Source: Candidatus Eiseniibacteriota bacterium (GTDB taxonomy: Bacteria; Eisenbacteria; RBG-16-71-46). From it: a DNA stretch of 5,520 nt. The stretch spans positions 1 to 5,520 of the forward strand of contig JAIOPA010000468.1 of the NCBI GenBank assembly GCA_021414165.1, written 5' to 3'. The notes beneath the pieces are model-generated. The model saw only the letters and a program-made list of their open reading frames with translations, searched no databases and had not been told where the DNA came from. The position numbers were made by a program, and so were the translations under genes. Within the stretch, counting starts at the first letter, position 1. Every line of letters begins with the position of its first letter. Below, one piece after another: positions 1-5,520 of the stretch.

Positions 1-1
1 C

Positions 2-790
2 GGCAACGACGCCGTCTACCTGGAGAAGTACATCGTCAAGCCGCGGCACATCGAGTTCCAGCTGTTCGGCGACGGGCGCGGCAAGGTCGTGCACCTCGGC
101 GAGCGCGAGTGCTCGGTGCAGCGCAACCACCAGAAGCTCATCGAGGAAGCGCCGAGCTCGGTGCTCACGCCCGCCCAGCGCGTCACGATGGGCGAGCTGG
201 CCGCACGGGGTGCCGCCACGATCGGCTACCGCAACGCGGGCACCATGGAGTTCCTGTACGACGAGGACGGCTCGTTCTACTTCATGGAGATGAACACGCG
301 CATCCAGGTCGAGCATCCGGTGACCGAGGAAGTGACGGGCATCGACCTCGTGAAGGAGCAGATCCTCGTGGCGGCCGGTGAACCTATGTCGTTCACGCAG
401 GACGACGTCACGATCCGTGGCCACGCGATCGAATGCCGCATCAACGCCGAGGACTTCGAGTACAACTTCCGTCCGAGCCCCGGCAAGGTGACGTACTGGT
501 ACAAGCCGGGCGGCCCGGGCCTGCGCGTCGACAGCCACGTGTACGCGGGCTACATGATCCCGCCGTACTACGACAGCATGATCGGCAAGCTCATCGCCTA
601 CGGTAAGGACCGCGCCGAGGCGATCAAGCGCATGGAGATCGCGCTCGAGGAGATGATCGTGGAAGGGGTCAAGACCACGATCCCGTTCCACCGTCTCGCG
701 CTCTCGACCGAGAAGTTCCGCAAGGGCGACCTGTCGACGCGCTTCGTGGAAGAGCTGCTCAAGGATCGTCAGCCGGCGAACCACTCGTGA
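2..790 (+). CDS. accC: Biotin carboxylase subunit of acetyl-CoA carboxylase, C-terminal part (5' end outside window)
   Basis: This cytoplasmic enzyme carboxylates the biotin on the carrier protein AccB using ATP and bicarbonate, the first half-reaction of malonyl-CoA synthesis. The frame is open from base 2 and gives 262 residues before TGA, matching roughly residues 194 to 449 of the 449-residue E. coli AccC, so a little over half the protein is present. ATP-grasp signatures are clear: LEKY at fragment residues 7-10, the glycine-poor RNHQK segment at 41-45, GTMEFL at 80-85, and MEMNTRIQVEHPV at 95-107 with the metal-binding Glu and the catalytic Glu/Asn/Arg/Gln/Glu set. The C-terminal domain follows, with RGHAIECRINAED, the GLRVDSH arginine, and PPYYDSMIGKL. 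No key residue seen is missing. Pyruvate or propionyl-CoA carboxylase subunits share this domain, but the stop directly after the carboxylase domain supports a stand-alone AccC. The start, and whether accB precedes it, lie outside the window. The next gene overlaps its stop codon. Confidence 0.96.
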   Translation, partial: GNDAVYLEKYIVKPRHIEFQLFGDGRGKVVHLGERECSVQRNHQKLIEEAPSSVLTPAQRVTMGELAARGAATIGYRNAGTMEFLYDEDGSFYFMEMNTRIQVEHPVTEEVTGIDLVKEQILVAAGEPMSFTQDDVTIRGHAIECRINAEDFEYNFRPSPGKVTYWYKPGGPGLRVDSHVYAGYMIPPYYDSMIGKLIAYGKDRAEAIKRMEIALEEMIVEGVKTTIPFHRLALSTEKFRKGDLSTRFVEELLKDRQPANHS

Positions 791-1485
791 CGCAGGCCCG
801 CGTGCGCGTGGCGGTGACGCCACCCGCGCCGGGCACGTTGCCGGCGGAGATGTGCGCGGTGGCCATCGATGTGCTGCGTGCCACGAGCACGCTGGCGGTG
901 GCCCGCCAGAACGGCTGCGCTCGCGTGCTGCCTTTTGGCACCACGGCCGAGGCGATCGCCTATCGCGATGCGCATCGTGCGGACACCTTGGCTTGCGGCG
1001 AGCGCGAGGGCGTGATCGTGCCGGGCTTCGATCTGGGCAACTCGCCGCTCGAGTACACGCGCGAGCGCGTGGCGGGCAAGACGCTGGCGTTCGCCAGCAC
1101 GAACGGCAGCCGTGCCATGCTCGCGGCCAGCCGTTGCCAGCGGCTCTACCTGGCGAGCTTCGTGAACCTGTCGGCCACGGTGGACGTGCTGGCCGAGGAG
1201 TCCGAGATCTGGCTGGTGTGCGCGGGCAAGCTCGGCGCCGAGGCCTCCGAGGACACCGCCTGTGCCGCCACGATCGCGGCTCGCCTGGTGGCGATGGGGG
1301 CCCGCATGGTGGGCCGTGATGGCAGCGAGGTGCTGGCCAAGGCCTGCCGCGACGCCACGGCCGTGCACCGCAAGGTCACCGGCTCCGCGCACGGGCGCTG
1401 GCTCGCGTCTCTGGGGCCCACGTTCGCGGCCGACGTGGAGTTCTGCGGCGGTCTCGATACGGTGGGCGTGACCCACCCGGCCTGA
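787..1485 (+). CDS. comB: ComB-family protein, probable 2-phosphosulfolactate phosphatase
   Basis: ComB enzymes are Mg-dependent phosphatases that hydrolyse 2-phosphosulfolactate to sulfolactate, a step first described in archaeal coenzyme M synthesis. Family members are also common in bacteria that make no coenzyme M, where the substrate is often unproven. The 232-residue length is normal for the family. Family motifs appear in the expected order: IDVLRATST (27-35), GEREG (71-75) then FDLGNSP (81-87), STNGSRA (104-110), CAGKLG (145-150), SEDT (154-157) and a late Asp-x-x-Phe-Cys segment (216-219). The GTG start lies inside the accC stop in a GTGA overlap. No strong Shine-Dalgarno sits at normal distance (an AAGGA is over 20 bases upstream), so translational coupling to accC is likely. 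The start also places the IDVLRA motif at the usual distance from the N-terminus. There is no signal peptide, so it is cytoplasmic. No comA or sulfolactate dehydrogenase gene is visible, so family membership is firm but the substrate is inferred. Confidence 0.9.
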   Translation: MTQARVRVAVTPPAPGTLPAEMCAVAIDVLRATSTLAVARQNGCARVLPFGTTAEAIAYRDAHRADTLACGEREGVIVPGFDLGNSPLEYTRERVAGKTLAFASTNGSRAMLAASRCQRLYLASFVNLSATVDVLAEESEIWLVCAGKLGAEASEDTACAATIAARLVAMGARMVGRDGSEVLAKACRDATAVHRKVTGSAHGRWLASLGPTFAADVEFCGGLDTVGVTHPA

Positions 1486-1486
1486 A

Positions 1487-2569
1487 TCAGCGCTTCTGCG
1501 CCTCGGCCATCATGACGATCGCGATGGCGCCGAACAGCACGTCCGCGAACCACGCTGCCACGTAGGGCGACAGCGCGCCGTTGTGCCCCAGAGCCTGGCT
1601 CGCGCGCATGATGCCGTAGTAAAGGAACGAGATCGCGATCGAGAGGCCGAAGCCCAGGGCGGCGCCCTGCATGCGCAGCCGCGTCGAGAGCGCGCCGCCG
1701 ATGATCACGACGATCAGGCAGATGAGCGGGAACGCCAGCTTCAAGTGCAGGTCGACCAGGTAGTTCTCGACGCGCGCGCCGCTCGAGCGCAGGCGCTCGA
1801 CGTAGTTGCGCAGCTCGAACCAGTTCATCTCCTCGGGCTTGTGGCCTTCCTTGGCGAAGTCGTCCGGCACCTCGCCCAGACCATTCACGGCCATGCTGCC
1901 GAACGCCTCGGCCGACTCCTTGCCGGTGCCGGTGAACTTGCGTACGAAGCCCGACGAGAACACCCAGCGCTTACCGTCCCAGTTGGCCTCGCGCGCATCG
2001 ATGCGGCGCACCAGCTGGCCCTTCTCGAACTCCTGCAGCGACACGTCGTGCATGCGCTTGGGGTGCACGAGGTACAGGCCCACCACCCAGATGCGTCCGC
2101 CGCGGCCGAGATACGTGACGTCGGCGCGCTCGCTGGGGGTGGAGCGCTGGATGTGCTGGATGCGTTCCTCGAAGATCTCGTCCCGCGCGCGTGTGGCCGC
2201 GGGTACCACGTACTCGCCCAGCGCGAGCGAGCCGAGCACGCACGCCACCGCCACGCCGTACACGGGCATGAGGATGCGCACGAGTGACAGGCCGCCTGCG
2301 CGCATGGCCGTGAGCTCGCCGAACTTGTTGAGCTGGCCCAACGCCAGGAATGTGGCGAGCAGCAACGAGACCGGCAGCATCTTCACGATCACATCGGGCG
2401 CCAGGTTCACGAAGTACTGCAGCACCAGCGGCCAGGGCGCCTTGTGGTCCAGGAACACGTCCATCTTCTCGATCAGGTCGACCACGATGAAGATGACGAT
2501 GAACCCGAGCAGCCCGAGCAGCAGGTACACGAGGAACTCGCGCAGCAGGTAGCGGTCCAGGATCCTCAT
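1487..2569 (-). CDS. lptG: LPS export ABC transporter permease LptG
   Basis: LptG pairs with LptF and the ATPase LptB in the inner membrane to extract LPS and push it onto the periplasmic LptC/LptA bridge. The 360-residue product equals the E. coli LptG length. It begins MRILDRYLLREF, the usual amphipathic start. The layout is three N-terminal membrane helices (about 12-32, 50-77, 97-120), a periplasmic beta-jellyroll region (about 125-265), and three C-terminal helices (about 272-293, 301-322, 334-354). The coupling segment LGQLNKFGELTAMRAGG (77-93) carries Glu85, the counterpart of the E. coli glutamate that contacts LptB. The ATG at 2569 was chosen because it overlaps the lptF stop (ATGA), has a GAGGG ribosome site 6 bases upstream, and gives the family N-terminus. 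A longer frame up to 2944 would only add out-of-frame lptF sequence. The lptF/lptG order follows from position and similarity; the two are homologous, so I assign lptG from its gene-second position and length. Confidence 0.93.
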   Translation of the reverse strand: MRILDRYLLREFLVYLLLGLLGFIVIFIVVDLIEKMDVFLDHKAPWPLVLQYFVNLAPDVIVKMLPVSLLLATFLALGQLNKFGELTAMRAGGLSLVRILMPVYGVAVACVLGSLALGEYVVPAATRARDEIFEERIQHIQRSTPSERADVTYLGRGGRIWVVGLYLVHPKRMHDVSLQEFEKGQLVRRIDAREANWDGKRWVFSSGFVRKFTGTGKESAEAFGSMAVNGLGEVPDDFAKEGHKPEEMNWFELRNYVERLRSSGARVENYLVDLHLKLAFPLICLIVVIIGGALSTRLRMQGAALGFGLSIAISFLYYGIMRASQALGHNGALSPYVAAWFADVLFGAIAIVMMAEAQKR

Positions 2570-3960
2570 CGGGTGCCCTCGGCCACGGAGTCCGGCAGCC
2601 GCGCGCGGCGCGAGCCATGCCAGGGCAGCCAGATGTCGCAGGCGCGTGCGGTGAGGTCGAGCCCGGCGATGCCCAGCACGAGGTTCGCGAGCCACATGGC
2701 CAGCCACGGCGGCAACAGCAGGCGGTTCGCCAGCTCCTCGCCGCCGATCAGGCACACGTAGTAGAACAGGAAGAAGCCGATCGACAGGAACGCCACTGCC
2801 GGCCCGGCGCGGCGCACGCGCATGCCGATCGGCGCGCCGATGAGCACGAACACGATGCAGGCCACCGGGAGCGCGAACTTCTTGTGGACCTCCACCGACA
2901 GTCCGGCCGCGCGGCGCAGCAGCGCCTTGCGCTCCATGGTCCACAGGTTCACGTCCATCTCGAGTCCCGGATAGCGCTTCACGACCTCGTCGAGCGGTTC
3001 GCGATGGCGGGCGAGCGCCATGAGCGCCAGACCGAACTGCACGTGCAGCGGTGCTTGCTCGGGTGCCAGTGCGGGCATGAGTTCCTCGGCCACGCCGATG
3101 GTGTTGAAGCGGCGGCGGTGCACGGCCAGCGAGCGCTCGTAGTCCTGCATGACCTCGCGCTTCTCCTGGAGCAGCTGTGAGGCGCTCTTCTCTCGGTCGC
3201 CGCGCGCGCTGCGCACGGTGCGCTCCAGCAGGCCGCCGGCACCCTGGATATTGATGGTGTGCTTGCGGAAATTGAGCCGGTGGTAGCGGTTCGGGGTGTC
3301 CTCGCCCGAGGCGATCTCGTGGATCTCGCCGTCCTCGAGTTCGAGCACCGCGGTGCGCCCGTCGGGCGTGTAGGTGAGGAAGCCCTTCTTGGCCAGGATG
3401 GTCGTGGGCGGGCCACCGGCATGGAGCTGGTAGATGGTGACGCCCCGCATCTCGTTCGTGCGGCCGTTCACGGACTGGACCAGCAGGTTATAGCCCGGGA
3501 AGTCGGTGATGAACACGCCCTCTTGCAGCTTGACCGTGGGCCGCATCCTGCCGATATCCACCAGAAGGCTGGCGAACGCGTGGTTGGCGTCCGGGTAGAC
3601 GTAGTTGTTGAACAGCGTGAGCAGCACCGCGAGCACGGTGGCACCGGCCAGCGGGGGGAGCATGGCCCGGAACAGGTGGATGCCGCTCGCCCGCAGTGCG
3701 GTGATCTCGTTGTCCTGCGACAGGCGGCCGAACGTCATGAGCGCGCTGATGAGCACGGCACACGGTACGGACAACGCGATCACGAACCCCAGCGAGAGCC
3801 CGAAAAGCTGCAACACGGCTATGGCGGGCACGCCACGGTTGATGACCAGGTCCAGGTAGTCGAAGAGCACGTCCATCTCAAAGACGAACGTGACGACCCC
3901 GAACCCGAGCAGGAACGGAACCAGATGCTGGCGGAGGATGTAAGAGGGGAGGATGCGCAC
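2566..3960 (-). CDS. lptF: LPS export ABC transporter permease LptF, with extended periplasmic region
   Basis: This is the partner permease of LptG in the LptB2FG inner-membrane transporter that moves LPS toward the outer membrane. The 464-residue product is about 100 residues longer than E. coli LptF (366). Membrane helices are visible at about 13-36, 48-76, 96-119, 359-380, 386-404 and 414-434. The cytoplasmic coupling segment FGRLSQDNEITALRASG (77-93) holds Glu85, equivalent to the LptB-contacting glutamate. Residues 125-240 form the periplasmic beta-jellyroll region. Residues about 245-350 are extra: charged, rich in Arg, Glu and Gln, and probably helical or coiled coil. The family motif VEVHKKFALPVACIVFVLIGAPIG (357-380) opens the second membrane half. 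The start is GTG at 3960; it gives the usual MRI-x-x-Y-x-LR beginning, and no ATG, GTG or TTG lies in frame in the bases just upstream. A GGGA sits 4 bases before it, a weak ribosome site. It is the first gene of a two-gene operon with lptG. Confidence 0.93.
   Translation of the reverse strand: MRILPSYILRQHLVPFLLGFGVVTFVFEMDVLFDYLDLVINRGVPAIAVLQLFGLSLGFVIALSVPCAVLISALMTFGRLSQDNEITALRASGIHLFRAMLPPLAGATVLAVLLTLFNNYVYPDANHAFASLLVDIGRMRPTVKLQEGVFITDFPGYNLLVQSVNGRTNEMRGVTIYQLHAGGPPTTILAKKGFLTYTPDGRTAVLELEDGEIHEIASGEDTPNRYHRLNFRKHTINIQGAGGLLERTVRSARGDREKSASQLLQEKREVMQDYERSLAVHRRRFNTIGVAEELMPALAPEQAPLHVQFGLALMALARHREPLDEVVKRYPGLEMDVNLWTMERKALLRRAAGLSVEVHKKFALPVACIVFVLIGAPIGMRVRRAGPAVAFLSIGFFLFYYVCLIGGEELANRLLLPPWLAMWLANLVLGIAGLDLTARACDIWLPWHGSRRARLPDSVAEGTR
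2576..2580 (-). promoter_or_regulatory. Ribosome binding site for lptG
   Basis: GAGGG on the minus strand lies 6 bases before the ATG at 2569, within the 3' end of lptF. It supports the short lptG start over the in-frame upstream extension. Together with the ATGA overlap it suggests that ribosomes finishing lptF can reinitiate directly on lptG, which would keep the two permease subunits near equal amounts. Confidence 0.7.
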
Positions 3961-4017
3961 AGGATCCCAGCCTACCTTAACCGTGGGCGGGTCGGCACTT
4001 CGCAGTCCCGCAATACT

Positions 4018-4046
4018 TTGACCGCTCTCCAGTCGGCTGTTACGGT
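4018..4046 (+). promoter_or_regulatory. Candidate sigma-70-type promoter for the sprA-like gene
   Basis: TTGACC at 4018-4023 matches the -35 consensus at five of six bases. After exactly 17 bases, TACGGT at 4041-4046 matches the -10 consensus at three of six, including the important first T-A and final T. Transcription would begin near 4053, leaving an untranslated leader of about 40 bases before the ATG at 4092. The good -35 and ideal spacing are favourable. The GC-rich -10 is weak, and consensus preferences of the host sigma factor are unknown. Confidence 0.4.
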
Positions 4047-4065
4047 CGCGTCCCAGTCGACAGCC
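4029..4065. repeat. Small direct and inverted repeats around the putative -10 element
   Basis: CCAGTCG occurs at 4029-4035 and again at 4053-4059, 24 bases apart. GGCTGT at 4035-4040 is the reverse complement of ACAGCC at 4060-4065, with 19 bases between the arms. The arms flank the candidate -10 hexamer (4041-4046), where a regulator-binding site would be sensible. These repeats are short enough in GC-rich DNA to be chance. Confidence 0.25.
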
Positions 4066-4083
4066 CCCCGGACGCGCGGCCCC

Positions 4084-4088
4084 AGGAA
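4084..4088 (+). promoter_or_regulatory. Ribosome binding site for the sprA-like gene
   Basis: AGGAA lies 3 bases before the ATG at 4092. The spacing is tighter than usual but the match to the anti-Shine-Dalgarno is reasonable. It matters because it supports ATG 4092, the only ATG, GTG or TTG between the upstream in-frame stop at 3978 and the coding region. Confidence 0.5.
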
Positions 4089-4091
4089 TCC

Positions 4092-5520
4092 ATGATCGGT
4101 TCGTTGAACCTGCCCGCCATTGCGCTGCTCGCGGCGATCTCCGGCCTTCCGGGCCTCAAGGGACTGCCGTCGCCAGCCAGCAAGGAGCACGCCAAGGCGA
4201 AAGCCGCGGCGGTCGCGGCCGACACCCTGCCGATGCCCTGGAAACCGCTCTCGCGGGTCTCGCTCGAGCGCCAGTTCCTCCAGTACGGCCTTGATCCCAT
4301 CGGCAAGCCGTACGGCCCGATCAAGCTCCTTCCGCTCTATGACCCGCGCAAGGCGCGCATGAGCGTCGATCCGGACTCCGGGACCTACCGCAGCGTGACC
4401 GAGGTGGGTGAGATCAGCCTGGGCGCTGGCTACCGCCGCCCGCTGTCCACGTTCGCGCTGGACTACTCGCAGCGGAACTTCCGCGAGCGCTGGCAGGAAC
4501 GCGCGCGGCGCGACATCAACAACCTGGGCAGCAACACGCCGCAGCAGCGCACCGGCCTGTCGCTGCCGATCCCGGTGCGGCTGCCGTCGCCCGTGCAGAG
4601 CCTGCTGGGCCCGGGCGGCCCGGCGCTCAACGTGTCGGGCTCCGAGAGCATCCGGCTGTCGGGCACCAGCAACTGGACGAACCAGAAACTCGCGCTGCTG
4701 GGCCAGCGCCAGAGCCTGTTCCCGTCGCTCGACATGCAGCAGGACCTCGACATCCGGCTCGAGGGCCAGTTGTCGGACCGCATCAAGGTGAACCTGCTCC
4801 AGAACTCGGCCAACCAGATCCCGCTCGCGAACCGCATCGCGATCAACTACCGCGGCGATGAAGACGACTTCATGCAGGCGCTGGACCTGGGCAATACCAG
4901 CCTCACGCTGCCCGGTACCCAGTACGTCTCGTACAGCGGCAAGAACGAGGGGCTGTTCGGCATCAAGATGGCCTCGCGCATCGGCGCGCTGGACTTCACG
5001 GCACTCGCCAGCAAGCAGGAAGGCCGCAGCGAGCGCGCCGTGTACACGGGTGGTGCGTCGGTCAGCAAGCCGCAGCCGTTCACCGACCTCGACTGGGTCA
5101 AGGGCCAGTACTTCCTGCTCTACGACCCCGGCTTCGGCTCGGTGTACGACGTCGATGAGAAGAGCATCCGGCTCTATCTGGACGACGCCAACGGCGCGAA
5201 CGACAACAACGTCATCGAGGGCAAGGCGGTCATCGATCCCAACGGCGTCATGGGGTTCCCGCTCTCGCAGGCCGAGGCCGACAGCGCGGTGCGCGGCCGC
5301 TTCGACCTGTTGAAGGCCGGCGCCGACCAGCAGTACGAGGTGCTCAACAACTTCTTCGCGTTCCGCGACACCATCTACAAGGTCATCCGGCTCAAGCAGC
5401 CGATCCAGCCGTTCACCAACATGACGCTTGCCGTGAGCTACAACGTGCAGCGCGTGATCGGCCCGAACCACCAGCTGGGCGCGGTCGACAGCGTGGGTGG
5501 GCAGTTGCTGCGCACGAGCG
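4092..5520 (+). CDS. sprA: SprA/Sov-like outer-membrane translocon protein, N-terminal part (3' end outside window)
   Basis: SprA (Sov) is the very large outer-membrane beta-barrel through which type IX secretion cargo leaves Bacteroidota cells. The frame is open for 476 codons to the window edge without a stop. Recognition rests on recalled family patterns. SVDPDSGTYR (91-100), near the start of the mature part, resembles the SprA segment with a DP-x-TG-x-Y motif. Residues 211-310 resemble a SprA_N-type block: a run of short amphipathic strands with NxxxINYRGDEDDF (247-260), LDLGNTSLTLPG (264-275), a GLFGIKMASRIGALDFTALASKQEG run (287-311), then a Tyr/Phe-rich segment and strand RLYLDD (360-365). 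Asn, Gln and aromatic content and alternating strands fit an outer-membrane barrel. SprA proteins are typically around 2,000 residues or more, so most of this gene would lie outside. The N-terminus has a hydrophobic stretch (5-22) but no basic residue before Lys23, so a signal peptide is plausible but atypical. Divergent from lptF. Family call fairly sure; secretion role inferred. Confidence 0.78.
   Translation, partial: MIGSLNLPAIALLAAISGLPGLKGLPSPASKEHAKAKAAAVAADTLPMPWKPLSRVSLERQFLQYGLDPIGKPYGPIKLLPLYDPRKARMSVDPDSGTYRSVTEVGEISLGAGYRRPLSTFALDYSQRNFRERWQERARRDINNLGSNTPQQRTGLSLPIPVRLPSPVQSLLGPGGPALNVSGSESIRLSGTSNWTNQKLALLGQRQSLFPSLDMQQDLDIRLEGQLSDRIKVNLLQNSANQIPLANRIAINYRGDEDDFMQALDLGNTSLTLPGTQYVSYSGKNEGLFGIKMASRIGALDFTALASKQEGRSERAVYTGGASVSKPQPFTDLDWVKGQYFLLYDPGFGSVYDVDEKSIRLYLDDANGANDNNVIEGKAVIDPNGVMGFPLSQAEADSAVRGRFDLLKAGADQQYEVLNNFFAFRDTIYKVIRLKQPIQPFTNMTLAVSYNVQRVIGPNHQLGAVDSVGGQLLRTS

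Larger units (their letters stand above)
3961..4091. promoter_or_regulatory. Divergent intergenic region between lptF and the sprA-like gene
   Basis: These 131 bases separate two divergently read genes and are the only real noncoding stretch in the window, so both promoters should be here. The plus-strand promoter candidate is listed separately. For lptF the best minus-strand match I found is GTAACA (4043-4038), a 17-base spacer, then CAAAGT (4020-4015). The -10 is poor, so this is only a guess; if real, it overlaps the plus-strand promoter and the two would compete for polymerase. A stop codon (TAA, 3978-3980) in the plus-strand frame, with no ATG, GTG or TTG after it until 4092, limits the upstream extent of the sprA-like gene. 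No riboswitch-like or Rho-independent terminator structure is apparent. Confidence 0.6.

Noticed and set aside
769..1476. Minus-strand open frame of 235 codons opposite the ComB-family gene
   Set aside because: Its composition is His/Arg/Ala-rich shadow sequence, whereas the plus strand carries every ComB motif in order.
1490..1505. Possible terminator hairpin at the end of lptG
   Set aside because: The stem is only GCGC/GCGC with flanking mismatches and no following T-run on either strand.
2570..2944. N-terminal extension of lptG up to base 2944
   Set aside because: The extra 125 residues are Arg/Pro/Gly-rich out-of-frame translation of lptF. The ATG at 2569 has a ribosome site, the ATGA overlap and the family N-terminus.
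3987..4011. Inverted repeat GCGGG/CCCGC in the intergenic region
   Set aside because: A 5-base GC stem with a 15-base loop and no T-run is expected by chance in such DNA, and it does not extend by pairing on either side.
3259..4095. Plus-strand open frame of 278 codons opposite lptF, and similar frames at 1583-2287, 1806-2552 and 2617-3180
   Set aside because: These are antisense shadows of lptF and lptG with biased composition and no recognisable domain. The minus-strand products have full membrane topology and conserved motifs.
3972..5471. Minus-strand open frame of 499 codons across the sprA-like gene
   Set aside because: It is a low-complexity translation rich in Arg, Ala, Val and His, as expected from the antisense of GC-rich coding DNA. 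The plus-strand frame has recognisable SprA-type motifs, a ribosome site and a start.

Overview
This GC-rich window, with third codon positions mostly G or C, comes from a Gram-negative (diderm) bacterium. Two LptF/LptG-type permeases point to an LPS-exporting outer membrane. A divergent gene resembles SprA/Sov, the outer-membrane translocon of the type IX secretion system. High GC plus a SprA-like protein suggests a non-Bacteroidota member of the FCB group. Gemmatimonadota is my best guess, inferred from general character rather than from a marker gene.

Left arm, plus strand (1-1485): the 3' part of accC (biotin carboxylase subunit of acetyl-CoA carboxylase), followed by a ComB-family gene (2-phosphosulfolactate phosphatase family). 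The ComB start codon overlaps the accC stop codon, so the two are probably cotranscribed and translationally coupled.

Middle, minus strand (1487-3960): lptF, then lptG, joined by a 4-base ATGA overlap. They encode the paired transmembrane subunits of the LPS export ABC transporter. LptF is about 100 residues longer than the E. coli protein because of a charged, probably helical insertion before the second membrane half. The ComB and lptG stop codons converge with one base between them, and no classical terminator is visible there.

Right arm, plus strand (4092-5520): a large open frame runs off the window edge and gives the N-terminal 476 residues of a SprA-like protein. It is divergent from lptF across a 131-base region that must hold both promoters. 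A TTGACC-N17-TACGGT element is the best candidate for the plus-strand gene.

Functionally the window joins fatty-acid precursor supply (accC), LPS export (lptFG) and an outer-membrane protein translocon (SprA-like), so it is largely an envelope-biogenesis neighbourhood. The ComB-like enzyme is the member whose role is unclear. I see no tRNA, rRNA, CRISPR array, insertion sequence or prophage signal. Apart from the 131-base divergent region, the window is essentially all coding.
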